A stretch of 64,000 nt of DNA from Septoria linicola. Taxonomy: Eukaryota > Ascomycota > Dothideomycetes > Mycosphaerellales > Mycosphaerellaceae. The stretch lies in assembly GCA_024114885.1 (NCBI GenBank), contig CP099419.1:3038001-3102000 (forward strand). The letters run 5' to 3'. Under the pieces are notes generated by a model. The model did not search any database and was not told where the DNA came from. It saw nothing but the letters and a program-made list of their open reading frames with translations. The position numbers and the translations under genes are program-made. Positions 19,321-29,423 of the stretch are shown here, piece after piece (position 1 is the stretch's first letter; the number at the start of each line of letters is the position of its first letter).

Positions 19321-21095
19321 ATGGATGATCCAGCTCTTGTGGATGATCCATCTCTTTTACTGGAGTTTGCGAAGGAATATTGGGAGGCTTCAAAATCCGA
19401 GCCCGTAAGCCTGAGCTTGGACAGTAGTCTAGTTGTGGTTCAGGACTCAGCAGAAGCCATGCATGTGAGACGACGTGCTTCGCAGAACGTGAAGACAGGA
19501 CAAACTTGGTGGTGTTGGAGCCAGCAATATGAGTGCTTTTTTTGTTCCATGTTAATAACTCACAATACGCATCTGCGGACACACATACAAAGGGTCCACA
19601 ATGTCGTAGGCAAGTTTTATCGTGGCGAATGAAGCGCATGAGCTGATATGTTTTTAGAAAGGAATAAAGACGGCACTTACGACCAGAGCAAGTACTGGCG
19701 GTGTAGCACCTGTCACAAGTTCGTCAAGAAAGAGCGCCATGACCCCATGTCAGAGCATTGTATGTCAACATAAACCCACACACCATTATTCACTGACAGC
19801 CATGACCAGCTTGTGTTGCCGACGAGAAACAGCATTGGTTCGACAGCGGGTTTCTCGAGAAACATCAGTCCGGCTGGACCAAAGATGAATGGACCACTGC
19901 TGCGAACATATTCTGTTGCCGAAGTCGCTACGGTGCTGCAGACAGTTCACGAATGCCATGGTGCTTTACGTCTTGCAAAAAAGCCGACCATAAAGATTGT
20001 GGAAGATTCACAGCGTCGGGTCGCCAGCATACACGACAACCAACACAGCAGATTCCACCTGCGAAAACAGCAAAACAACCACACAGCCTCGCCAAGTCAA
20101 TGCACTCTCCGGCCGGACTCGCGCAGCTGGCCCCTCGTGCAGAAAGTCGCACGTCGCAACAATTTGGTGTCAGACAGCACGAGCCACCCTATGCTGGCAC
20201 TGATAGAGACTTCAAACGAAACAGATGGTTGACGCAGACGGGCAATGTCACGACAACAGCAGGTGGGCCTGCAACCATACGGACAAACGTAGGCAGTGCA
20301 GACCTCCCGCAGGTATCTGCTCCTGCTTTGATACACTGGGCGTACGCAGCAACACAACAAACATATGGCTGGCAATTCGGCAGCAACTCACGTGCTCCGG
20401 ATTACGACCTTCAGCAGCAGTCGACGCATGATACATCTGCTGCAGGGCTGGGCGGATGCACAGACAGTACAACGGAGTGGAGTGGACAGGCAAGCTCTGG
20501 TGTTCTCGCGCCCAGGCCGATTGCCTTTGCCAAACAGGTATCAGACTTCTTCCTACATACAAGGGGTCCACAGGCTATGCCCAAGCCGGCCAGGTCGCCA
20601 GTCCGTCATGCAGGGGTACAGGTGCCTTTCACGTGGAGCGAGCCTCACGGGCATACGCTCACGCAGTATGCGCAGCTACACTCAAGCTCCGGACACCGCC
20701 GTCGTCACGACATCGCTTCCCTTCTCGGAGACGATGTCTCAGCCTCCGCCGAAAGACGAGGCACTGGATCACTGGAATTCAACGCAATGAGCAGCCACAT
20801 GCCACATGATCTTCAAAGTTTTCCTCACCCTCCTGCTATGTTCGACGATGGCCAACTACTACGCCACCATAAGGGCTTTCATTCCGCCTCGGCAGACCGC
20901 GCGCCACCACATTCATTGAACGTGCCCGCGCCGACGTTGCCACCATTCAATGTTATGGCGCAGGGCAGCTTCAAATCCGCCACGAAGCCAAAGAATTACG
21001 TCGCTTCTGTCCCAAAACAGGAGCCGCTCATGACCGAGACCTGGCCGAGCTTTGCTCAAGGATATCCTCTAAGGTTCCACGAGCAATATCACTAG
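19321..21095 (+). CDS. C2H2 zinc-finger protein, 558 aa, with a GC-AG intron
   Basis: Three exons: 19321-19609, 19658-19759 and 19810-21095. Intron 1 starts with GC (exon end AG then GCAAGT) and ends TTTTTAG; intron 2 is GTATGT...CAG with a CTGAC branch. The frame closes at 559 codons. Finger 1 is C72-x2-C75-x12-H88-x4-H93. Finger 2, created by the splice, is C112-x2-C115-x8-H124-x5-H130. A Cys-rich block follows (FCCRSRYGA, MPWCFTSC). The remaining 380 residues are Gln/Ser/Pro/His-rich, as in transcription-factor tails. A nuclear DNA-binding role is inferred from the fingers; the targets are unknown. The weak consensus of finger 2 could also fit a protein-protein finger. Confidence 0.75.
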
Positions 21096-21352
21096 CTGAG
21101 CTCAAACGGTGTGCGCTACTCAGCAGCTGCGCTCGAGCGCTGGGCTGCCAACAGCGAGTGCTGTCTTGATTTTGGTTGGATAGTGACGAACATCCCTCTC
21201 CTCATCGCCGTCAATTTGACGGACCTTATGGAGGTCCATGAAGTCTTCCAGGGTATGCGTAGCCCGAATTGGGGCTCGAGGACGGATGCGTGTTGATCGC
21301 AGTGGGAAAGTATTTGTGTATTATGTCGACTGCATTCGCGATGCGCCGATCT

Positions 21353-22924
21353 TCAAAAGATATCGCTGTCGTCAAGCGGATCCAGCTCTTCTGCCAACGG
21401 CCTTCGCTTTTCACGAAATGTATCATCAAGCGCTCCCTGTTCCGTGTCTTCATGCTCTACATCCAGATCGACGCGTTCTGTGTATGACGGCTCAGTCTTT
21501 GGAGGCAGAGGTTTGCGGCCGGAAAGCACATCGAATAGTGAATCTTCACTTGCGCCTTCTTCGAATGTCGCTTGTAGTGGGGGCGTCGCCGCACGCGTCG
21601 CCTCATCGAGTTCATCCAGTCCTTCGGGATATAACAACTCGAATTTCGCCCTCGATGTGACCATGATGATTGGTTTTGCAGTAGCTGACGTGGAGATCCA
21701 GGAGAGTCTGGCAGCAGCTATGCTTCCGGTATGATGTGCTGTAGGAGGCTCGGCCGATGAAACGTCCCATAGATGCGCGATGCCTTCCGCACAGTCTATC
21801 ATGAGAGCGTGTGTCTTCGCAGGGTGCCAACGGAGACTCCGCACATTGCCATGTTGTACAAGGACTGCATGCGCAGACAATGTGGACATGTTCCAGATCC
21901 ACACTGTGTTCAGCATTCGGCAGTCTCGAGTCGCCAAGTAGCTTCCATCACAGCTGAAAGACAGCTCAGCCACACCTTGCTCGGCAGGCTCTGTGCTTGG
22001 CTTCAACTTCGACAGTGGCGGAGAGATTGGCTGAGGTACGAAAGAGTATGCGCGTTCATTCGTTGCCGAGACATTCTCCTGCCACACCGGAGCGCGCTCA
22101 TTCACCGGCATAGTGCTCTGATCGATGGTGGTGTTGTGCTCAATGGTTGCGAGCAAAGAGAATGTTCGGGCGTTGAGAAGCTCGACCCGGTTGTCGTAAC
22201 GGGCCAGTGCAAGAATGTCTCCATCTGGTGACCAGGCGATTTCTTTCACGCCAAGCTCATACTCAGAGTCCTTAGCGGGTGGATATGAGCGGAACAAATG
22301 GCCATCTGGAGTGTATATGTGCAAATTGGGAATAGCTGTGGGCACATCGAGTACTGCCAACCAGTTTCCATCTGTCGACCAGGCGATGCTCTGCCCATCG
22401 ATTGTAGAGAGCTTGACCAGTGACGGAGCCTGGTCCTGTGAAGTGAAATGAAGAGCCAGAAAGTCTTCTGCGCCGACTCTAGACAGCATCGCGAAGAGCT
22501 GTGGCGTGCCGCTTCCAGGTCGACTCTGCCATGCTTTCCCATCCCAGCATGTCTTCAAGTCCGGTAGATCAATAGCCTTTCCACTGTTCAAATGCCACAG
22601 CTTAGCTTTACCAAATTCCCACACGGTAAGCACATGATGGTTGCCAACAAATTGAGCATCTACAATCTTGCCTAGCCCACCGCCGCCGTTGCTCAAGTTC
22701 GCGCGTTGGTCGAGTTTCCTCGTCAAGACCTCAACGCCACTTTCCGAAATCTGTAGGAACTGGCTGCTGTCGGGCGACAACCTGTATGCCGAAACTTTAC
22801 CACGATTCGTGGCGAGCGTGAAGTAGGGCGCATCTCGACTGCGGGTGTCTTGCCAGCATATCTTGTTTGTGTCTGACCACACTGTGTAGCTGCCATCAGG
22901 CGACGCTGCAGCATGTGCTTGCAT
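21353..22924 (-). CDS. WD40 protein resembling WRAP73/Wdr8, 523 aa
   Basis: Single exon from the ATG at 22924. Repeated WD40 strands are visible: YRLSPDSSQFLQIS, IAWSTDGNWLAVLD, ELGVKEIAWSPDGDILALA, LSFSCDGSYLATRD and VRSLRWHPAKTHALMIDC. The order of blocks (a strand with LFRSY, then ELGVKEIAWSP, then ATRD...VWIWN, then VLVQHG..RSLRWHP) parallels WRAP73/Wdr8, which works at spindle poles and centrosomes with an SSX2IP/Msd1-type partner. The C-terminal 80 residues are acidic and disordered. The N-terminus starts directly in a blade, so a short upstream exon may be missing. The gene is transcribed divergently from the Pex11-like gene. Confidence 0.75.
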   Translation of the reverse strand: MQAHAAASPDGSYTVWSDTNKICWQDTRSRDAPYFTLATNRGKVSAYRLSPDSSQFLQISESGVEVLTRKLDQRANLSNGGGGLGKIVDAQFVGNHHVLTVWEFGKAKLWHLNSGKAIDLPDLKTCWDGKAWQSRPGSGTPQLFAMLSRVGAEDFLALHFTSQDQAPSLVKLSTIDGQSIAWSTDGNWLAVLDVPTAIPNLHIYTPDGHLFRSYPPAKDSEYELGVKEIAWSPDGDILALARYDNRVELLNARTFSLLATIEHNTTIDQSTMPVNERAPVWQENVSATNERAYSFVPQPISPPLSKLKPSTEPAEQGVAELSFSCDGSYLATRDCRMLNTVWIWNMSTLSAHAVLVQHGNVRSLRWHPAKTHALMIDCAEGIAHLWDVSSAEPPTAHHTGSIAAARLSWISTSATAKPIIMVTSRAKFELLYPEGLDELDEATRAATPPLQATFEEGASEDSLFDVLSGRKPLPPKTEPSYTERVDLDVEHEDTEQGALDDTFREKRRPLAEELDPLDDSDIF

Positions 22925-23584
22925 TATTGTGCAAGTTCGGCGACGCGTTTAGATCAACGCGTTCGACAATAAACTTCCTGTTTGAGAGAAGCAGTGTCCT
23001 CAGGCAGGAACTACCACCCACTTGCTCCCTCCCAGACGAGCAGGACCGGCATTAACGTCTCAATAAGAATGTGCAGTGCACGTGAATCTATCGCAAGACA
23101 TGTCAAGAAGACATGTTCAAGAAGACATGTTCAAGGCATAGCTTGCCCATGGTCTGAAGACTGCCAGACAGATTCATCGGCATTCGTGACCGGTCACAGA
23201 CTCCACCATCCCAAGCCCGCGATGAGACCGGAACCTTCGCAAAGCCGTATCACATCTGTTTCCTCTCATTCTGTATTACACTTCCAATTCTTCATATCAC
23301 GCTGGCAAAGACTGTCTACCCACTTCGCCCGCTGATGACCAAGATGGTGATGCTATGGTACATGCGGCGGTGTCACTCATGCCCAGCCTTGCCAGCAGGC
23401 GGGTGCCTCCACTCTCGGTCGAACGGCCGAGGTAAGTAAGATGATGGAGAGATGATCATCAAGTCTGCGACTAGTATTGCTCGACTTGAACTACTGCTGC
23501 TTTCCAGCAACATCCTATTTCGGTGCTTTGCAACAACCACTCCAAGCAAGCTATTTGTCGCACAGGATCACTATTACTTGAACC
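22925..23584. promoter_or_regulatory. divergent promoter with ACATGT repeats
   Basis: About 660 bases lie between two divergent starts and must hold both promoters. It includes the short tandem repeat listed separately. The last 100 bases before the Pex11-like start are CT-rich. No coding frame is supported. Confidence 0.5.
23098..23130. repeat. three spaced ACATGT palindromes in a 14-bp tandem repeat
   Basis: The unit TCAAGAAGACATGT occurs twice in tandem at 23103-23116 and 23117-23130, with a third ACATGT just before (23098-23103) and a further partial TCAAGG after. The palindromic core therefore recurs every 13-14 bases. It lies inside a divergent promoter, so it may be a transcription-factor site cluster; chance duplication is the alternative. 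Confidence 0.7.
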
Positions 23585-24572
23585 ATGTCCGAGCCAGCAT
23601 CGCAGCCAGGCGCGCCAGTTGACGGAGCTCAGAAGCAGGATTTCCCAGCCGCTCAGAACAGTGTCGCAAAGGAAGTAGAGAAGAAGATGCCTCCTCAGGT
23701 CAAGAGTACCCTCGCTGGGCCAGACCGCGTCCTTCTGCGATTGAACAAGTATAGGCGAGAACTCCTCAATCACGACCACTGCTAACAGATCAAGACTCCT
23801 CGCATCCCCCGGTGGATTGAGCTCGTTCCTGTCGACCTTCAACTATACGCTATACCTCCTTGCACACCTCGACGCAAAAGCGGCACCTCTCAAGGAGAAG
23901 CTCTACCTATTCCTCAACAGGCATTCTGCCACGCCGAAGGTCATCCCGCCAGTACCTACCGAGCCATCTCCAATCGCTGCTCTCGGCTCCCTCCTCTCCG
24001 CCACACGAACTACCCTTCGTCTGTTTGGACTCCTTCCAATGTATGCTTGGGCTCGTCAGCTAGCACATGGTCCGAAACCAGGACAGGATCAGGTCCTGTA
24101 TGTCACATCAGTGACACAATGTGCGCTTTACATCGCATTCCAGTTCCTTGAGAACGTGGCACTCTTGACAGACAGCAAGATCTTGCCAGCGCATCTCACA
24201 GCTCGCTGGACAGAGAAGCACGGTGGCAAGGCGGCTGCCATCTACACCACCGCTTACCGAGCTTGGTTCCTCGGCTTCAGCTGTGATTTCGTCCGTCTGT
24301 TCAGGGAGGCACAACTTGAGAGGCAGAAGAGGGACTCACGCAGCTCTGTCGAGAAGAGCTATGGAAGCGTTGCAAAGGAGGATGCGAAGAAGGACGCACA
24401 ATGGTACGCGGAACTCATTGTGCCATTGGCCTGGTTCCCTGTTGGCTTCCAGTTCTCTGCTTGGAACGAGAGTGGATTCCCAGGATTCAACTTGGGTCTC
24501 ATGGGTGCTGCTGGTGCGATTGCAGGTCTCGGCAAGACGAAGGCACTGTGGGACGCAACTGCGGATATCTAG
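23585..24572 (+). CDS. PEX11C: Pex11C-like peroxin, 313 aa
   Basis: Peroxisomal membrane protein of the PEX11 family, which controls peroxisome division and number. Exons are 23585-23748 and 23795-24572; the 46-nt intron has donor GTATAG and branch GCTAAC. The acceptor is the CAAG at 23794. An earlier CAG lies only three bases past the branch A, and using 23794 gives the family sequence RLNKLLASPGGLSSFLST. The Pex11 signature follows: LSTFNYTLYLLAHLDA, then LRLFGLLPMYAWARQL and QCALYIAFQFLENVALL. The C-terminal region has two hydrophobic segments (PLAWFPVGFQFSAW, GLMGAAGAIAGL). The length fits fungal Pex11C rather than the shorter Pex11. Confidence 0.9.
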
Positions 24573-24908
24573 AAGACGGGTGACCACAAAAGATGATAGG
24601 AACGGCAAGAGAACAAAACGTGTACAGTCTGAGATACCACCTTATGTTGACGGAGTTTATGGAATGCTGTACGATCGCTAGTGATGTCTATAGTAAGCTC
24701 AAATTGAATCTGTGCATAGCATCCAAGCAGCGCATCTGCCCTCACATGTCTCAGCACCCTTGCACATGAGGGGAAGCGCATGTGCCAAGCGACTGACCCC
24801 GGCCCGTTGCTGACCTTCCAAGTGAACAAGTGCCGGAGTCCACTTACGCGCCTGTGCATATGATGTTGTGTTTGGTACAATAATTCGCGGAAATCTTGCA
24901 ACACTTGG
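24573..24908. other. intergenic, nothing seen
   Basis: About 335 bases lie between two rightward genes. No coding or RNA feature is recognised. Confidence 0.45.
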
Positions 24909-26252
24909 ATGATAGATATGGCTAGTACCGATATGGATATGAGCCCGAACTGGCAGCAGGGCGAGAATGTCCTGCCAACCAGATCTCTTCCATTTATGAA
25001 CAGAAATGGTGCAGCTGCAGCAGCGGCACCACGCCGGACAGCAGGTGGTCGATCTTCACGACGTCAGGATAGGATATATCAGGAAGTAATGAAGAACATG
25101 AGGGCGCGGGGTTTGTTCCTAAAAGAAGAGTCGGACAGTGATTCGGGGCAGTCGGTTACCATGGACGACATACCAGACTTTGAGGAAGAGGCTGTACTGC
25201 CGTCCAGTGTCGCCAACTCGTTGCTTTTCTCACTGCCTCGAGAGATCCGCGATCGTATCTACAGCCTCTGTCTGCAGGCACGAGACTTGCTGCCCGTCGA
25301 ATGGCCACGACCCGAATCGCATCGCAAACACAATCCTTACAACATCCAGACCCAACTTCTCAGAACATGCCGCATAATCCACTCCGAGTCGGCACCACTA
25401 CTGTACACTCTCAACAACCTCACTTTTCACCACCCGAGCGACAGTAATATCTTCGTTCGCGCACTGTGCGACACTAGTCATGGACGGCGCATCACGAACC
25501 TCTCCCTCCATGTCAAATCCAGCGACCTACGAATCTGGATGTCCTACCTCAACTCCACCGATGCTCACCGTTCGTTGCGTTTCGACTTCCCCAACCTCCG
25601 AGAACTCGGCCTGAGATATAAGAGCTCACGCTGGAACCATGCCAACCCTGCCGATCACAACCTCAAAACCTGGATCGAGGACCCTCGTCTCGACGAGCTC
25701 CTCGACGGTGTGCGAGGAGTCTACTTCCCTTATTGGTGTACACCACAAGAAGAACAAGCACGAGCAGAAGAAGAGCAGGAACTCAGCGGTTTCGATCCCG
25801 CGAATCCATACCCCGAGCCAGAGTATCAGCATACTGAGGACAAAGAACGAAACCGCGAACGATATTTTGAGCTTCGCCATTCGCGCTGTGAACGAGCAAG
25901 AACAAAAAATGCATCGCCAATCATCCGCATCTGTTGCGCGTGTAGAGTGCATCCGACGCATTTCAACGCTTTGACAGATCCTGCAGTGGCCTACCAGCTT
26001 CAACAGCAGCAACAAGGTCTACCGCGACCGACTGGAGTCCTACCTGATGCCCGCGAATTACCACCCACGCCCGTGCTCGAGGGTTCTGCGTTTCCTTCAA
26101 GCGGATTCTCGCCCATTGACCTGCAACGAGACGTGAAGAAGTTGCATGATCCCGAGCTTGGAAGCGCAAACGTGAGCAGAACGCCATACGTGGCTAGAAA
26201 AGGTGTGCTCGTAGCGTTGGAGATCCATAGTGTGGACTCAAGGAGAGACTGA
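24909..26252 (+). CDS. F-box-like (2EXR-type) protein, 447 aa
   Basis: Single exon from the ATG at 24909; later in-frame ATGs are possible starts. A polar N-terminus with an Ala run is followed near residue 110 by LLFSLPREIRDRIYSLCL, the fungal F-box-like motif. Next come QTQLLRTCRIIHSESAPLLYTLNNLTF, the standard 'returned to old seat' helix pair of this large Pezizomycotina family, and FPNLRELGLRY, a leucine-rich strand. The C-terminal 150 residues are Glu- and Pro-rich, with CCACRVHPTHFNAL as a small Cys motif. A role as a ubiquitin-ligase adaptor is family-based inference. The gene converges on MKT1. Confidence 0.65.
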   Translation: MIDMASTDMDMSPNWQQGENVLPTRSLPFMNRNGAAAAAAPRRTAGGRSSRRQDRIYQEVMKNMRARGLFLKEESDSDSGQSVTMDDIPDFEEEAVLPSSVANSLLFSLPREIRDRIYSLCLQARDLLPVEWPRPESHRKHNPYNIQTQLLRTCRIIHSESAPLLYTLNNLTFHHPSDSNIFVRALCDTSHGRRITNLSLHVKSSDLRIWMSYLNSTDAHRSLRFDFPNLRELGLRYKSSRWNHANPADHNLKTWIEDPRLDELLDGVRGVYFPYWCTPQEEQARAEEEQELSGFDPANPYPEPEYQHTEDKERNRERYFELRHSRCERARTKNASPIIRICCACRVHPTHFNALTDPAVAYQLQQQQQGLPRPTGVLPDARELPPTPVLEGSAFPSSGFSPIDLQRDVKKLHDPELGSANVSRTPYVARKGVLVALEIHSVDSRRD

Positions 26253-26618
26253 GCCTCTTTTGGATGGAGCCAGTCGTTGGACTAGTCGATGTGTACGATA
26301 GGCAGACGAATGGCAAGACGAGCTGGGCTCCTTGCTCGATCGCGCTCCGTGAGAGAAGCAGATAATGCCTTGGTCCGCTTGGTGAAGGAGCGTGAATGAG
26401 ATAAATCTTGTTGTGGAACCAATGCCACGAGCCGGCTAGCCGTGCAATATATAATATGATATCTGAAGTAATGATACCATATTTGGAGTCTGCATTGCAT
26501 AACTTTTCATTCTTCTGCCGAGAACAGCACACTATTTTGTGCGGTTTCCCACTGGTTCCATTCGGCCATAGGGCGTGTGGCTGCTGACCACAGTCGGTGG
26601 CGGTACTTCGGGCGACAA
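26253..26618. other. convergent intergenic region
   Basis: About 365 bases lie between convergent 3' ends and include an AT-rich stretch around 26440-26480. No gene is seen. Confidence 0.45.
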
Positions 26619-29030
26619 CTAACCAGTCCCATTCGTGCCATTCGTCTGTGGTGCGAGGTCGTTTACAGCTGATGCGCGCCTGTCTCGAAGCCAGCTGTCG
26701 GCGTTATCGAATGCGTCGCGAACTTCTGGGCCCACAATCGCACCGTCGGCTGCTTGGATTCCAGCGTTGATCTAGAAGTCGATTAGCATTGCCCACCATT
26801 GTTGGCTATGTGAGACAATTTAACACTTACTGCACCCCATAGCTTCCAAGCCCGCTCAATATCTTCGTCGATGTTCTCCGCATGGATGAACCACTTGCGA
26901 ACATCTGTCCGCCTCTCTGGTGGCTGGCAAAGCTCATCAAGATAGCTCTTGACTACCAGGGCAAGACCGAGATCTGGTTCTTTGAGGAATGGCAGACGCC
27001 CACCAAGCTCCGTGTATTCTTCATTGTCGCGAACGCGGACAGCACTTCCGACCAGCATCAGATTGACAGCATGCACTTCTACCAGGTCCCGCAAGCCGTT
27101 TCGCACAGCAGCAGCCACTTGATGATATGCTAGCGTGTTGCGCGATAGTGGTCCAGTATATCCAATACTCTGATGCTTGAACGTGCCTAGTGATGCGATC
27201 CGAGTGATGAGCTGCACGTTTGCCTTATCTCCGTCAGAACCTCGTGAGGCGCCTCCAGAGACACCCGGGAACAGATCCTTGCCGTTGAGCAGGTCAAGGC
27301 GTAGAAGCTCAAATGCAACGAAGATGGCCTCCTCTGCCTCACGAGGCGGTTCTGTCGCACCAAGATACCTGTCTGCTGCTGCCCTCTCGAAGGCTGCTTT
27401 CAGGGCCTTGCCCCACACTGTTAGAGTATGATCGGAAGAGTTGATATACCCTCGATCGTGCAAGAATCGCCACGTGGTATTTGACAGAAGCTCGGCTGGA
27501 GTTTTAAGCACGGAATTCTGGTCCTTTTCCCTCTTGGTGTGAGACTTCTTAGCCAGTGCATCATCCGACAGCCACGTGATAGCATATTGTATAGGCGTGG
27601 CGTTGAGATCTATGCTGTGTACCGCAGTCGATTGACGCCGCAGTGCGTCGCGTACGTGCCAGGTCTCTGCATCCTTTCCAGAGGTTTCTGGTTGAGTGCT
27701 TCCTTTGACGTCCAGCGTCTGTTTTTCACTCTCGCTGAACCAGCAGATCAGATCCACGTTAATGTTGTGGTAGTAACGAGCCAGCCGAGAGCTCAACAGC
27801 GTTAACGCTCGGAGGTGTAAAGGTTGTAGCTTCTTCTGGACGAGTTCGCGGTACGCCGATGAATTCCCGCCATCAAGAGGGGGTGATTCGAAGATCTCCT
27901 TACGAGTACGCCAGTCGAGCACGCGAGGGCCGATCACGCCTTTTTGCAAATAGTGATAGAGCTCAATTGGTAACCGAACACCTACGATTGTTGCGAGATC
28001 GTTGGGTGCGTGCTCAAAGTCCAACTGCTGGTAGTCCCCATTGCTCTGCACGACAACCATGTGTCTGATTCCGTTAGCACAATTACCGCGGCATACAATT
28101 TGCATGGCAATATCACCTACTTGATGGCAGTTCGTGCCTTCTTGAACAGCTTCGCATAATCTTCATCCTTCGACTGCTGCACAGCCATTAGGCCATCATT
28201 GCTAGCTTGGTTAAAGACTTGCCGTGCGCTCCGGAAGCTTGGAGTTTGGCCTTCCCGCACAATCTCAGGTATCGCTGGAAGAATCGTCGATCCTGATATC
28301 AGCAGGAAATCAGCCATCTGCTGAGGTTGCCATTGCAAACGGCTCCGTGCCGCGTCGCAATCAATGTAATGTGCCAGTTGACGATCCCAGTCGAAGTGCA
28401 GGACGAACTTGTCTGCACCAAAGGCGAATAGGGATGCCGAGCCATGGCATGCAGATATACCCTTGTTCTGGTCGGTATACACTAGCTGCGCTGCTGCGTT
28501 GTAGGGTGCAACCATGACTGAGACGCCTTTCTCATGTAGATAGTGGTACAGGTAGCGCAGAATGTGTGTGGTGCGATAGGTGCCTGGCGACATTTAGCAT
28601 TAAATTGATAGAGCCAAATTACGCGTGAATACTCACAGGCCTTCTCAAATGCTCTGACGGCAGCATCTCCATCTCCATTATCGTAAACTCGCCAAGCTTC
28701 TTCCAGTATTCTTACAGCTCGGTCGCTTTCTTTGCTGACCGTCTTTCGGTCGTGTAGAGCTAGATCGATGCCATTAAACATGAAAAGTGGCTTCCTCTTG
28801 GTGAACTTCTGAATGTTCTCCAGCTCGCGGTCGATGTGCGATTTCAACGCAAATGGTAGCCCGCCAAGAGCTGGCAGGAGTGGTTCTCGCGTGCCGTCCT
28901 GAGCCAGAAGAACATTGACGAAATCTTCTGCATCGTAACCTATCACTGCGTCCTCGAATTGGGAGATCGGGACTGTGGTTACGATAGCTTCCTGCTTAGC
29001 CCAATCTCGGAACGCTAGGGATTCCGCCAT
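26619..29030 (-). CDS. MKT1: Mkt1 post-transcriptional regulator (XPG-like), 747 aa
   Basis: Mkt1 works with Pbp1 at ribosomes and P-bodies to control translation of selected mRNAs. Four exons: 29030-28637, 28583-28121, 28064-26831 and 26771-26619. Introns are 53, 56 and 59 nt, and the frame closes at 748 codons. The N-terminal XPG-like domain shows FKSHIDRELENIQ-type text, LFMFNGIDLALHDRK, VAPYNAAAQLVY and FGADKFVLHFDWD. Several acidic active-site residues of true XPG nucleases seem to be replaced, as is usual in Mkt1. The Mkt1 central and C-terminal domains follow (SVQSNGDYQQLDF-like start, NRRLLALLSSRLARYYHNINVDL-type helix). Exon 4 adds VGPEVRDAFDNADSWL and an Asn/Thr-Gly tail. It is 83 aa shorter than the yeast protein. 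Confidence 0.92.
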
Positions 29031-29423
29031 GGTTTGCGGAATAGCTCAGAAAGTGCTCGTGACTGTTCTTAAAGATCTGTGTTCGTGGGTGTGAGTCGCG
29101 GTCTTCTTTGATGGTACACAAGCGCGAACGTGGACACTGCTGTGCTCTTTTGCAGTTGATGGAGTGATTAAAGTGAAATGGGAACGCAGTTGTTGGGGGA
29201 AAGGACCCTCGGACGGACTGTGCATGTGAAGCGCGCGCCAAGACACTTTTAGCGCAACAGGTGGGGCTCAAGTTTGCAGCTCCTACAAACGAACAGGGTT
29301 ATGATATATTGAAGCCGTTTGTACCACTTGGGCGAGATGGTTGAATAGTTTGATCACAAGATGGTAGGTATATACTCCGTCCAAGCGCCTGCTGCCAATG
29401 CATTCATGCTGCTCTGCCATGCT
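29031..29423. promoter_or_regulatory. upstream region of MKT1
   Basis: About 390 bases lie between the MKT1 start and the GDA1 3' end; both genes run leftward. It must contain the MKT1 promoter and the GDA1 terminator. No coding content is seen. Confidence 0.4.
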
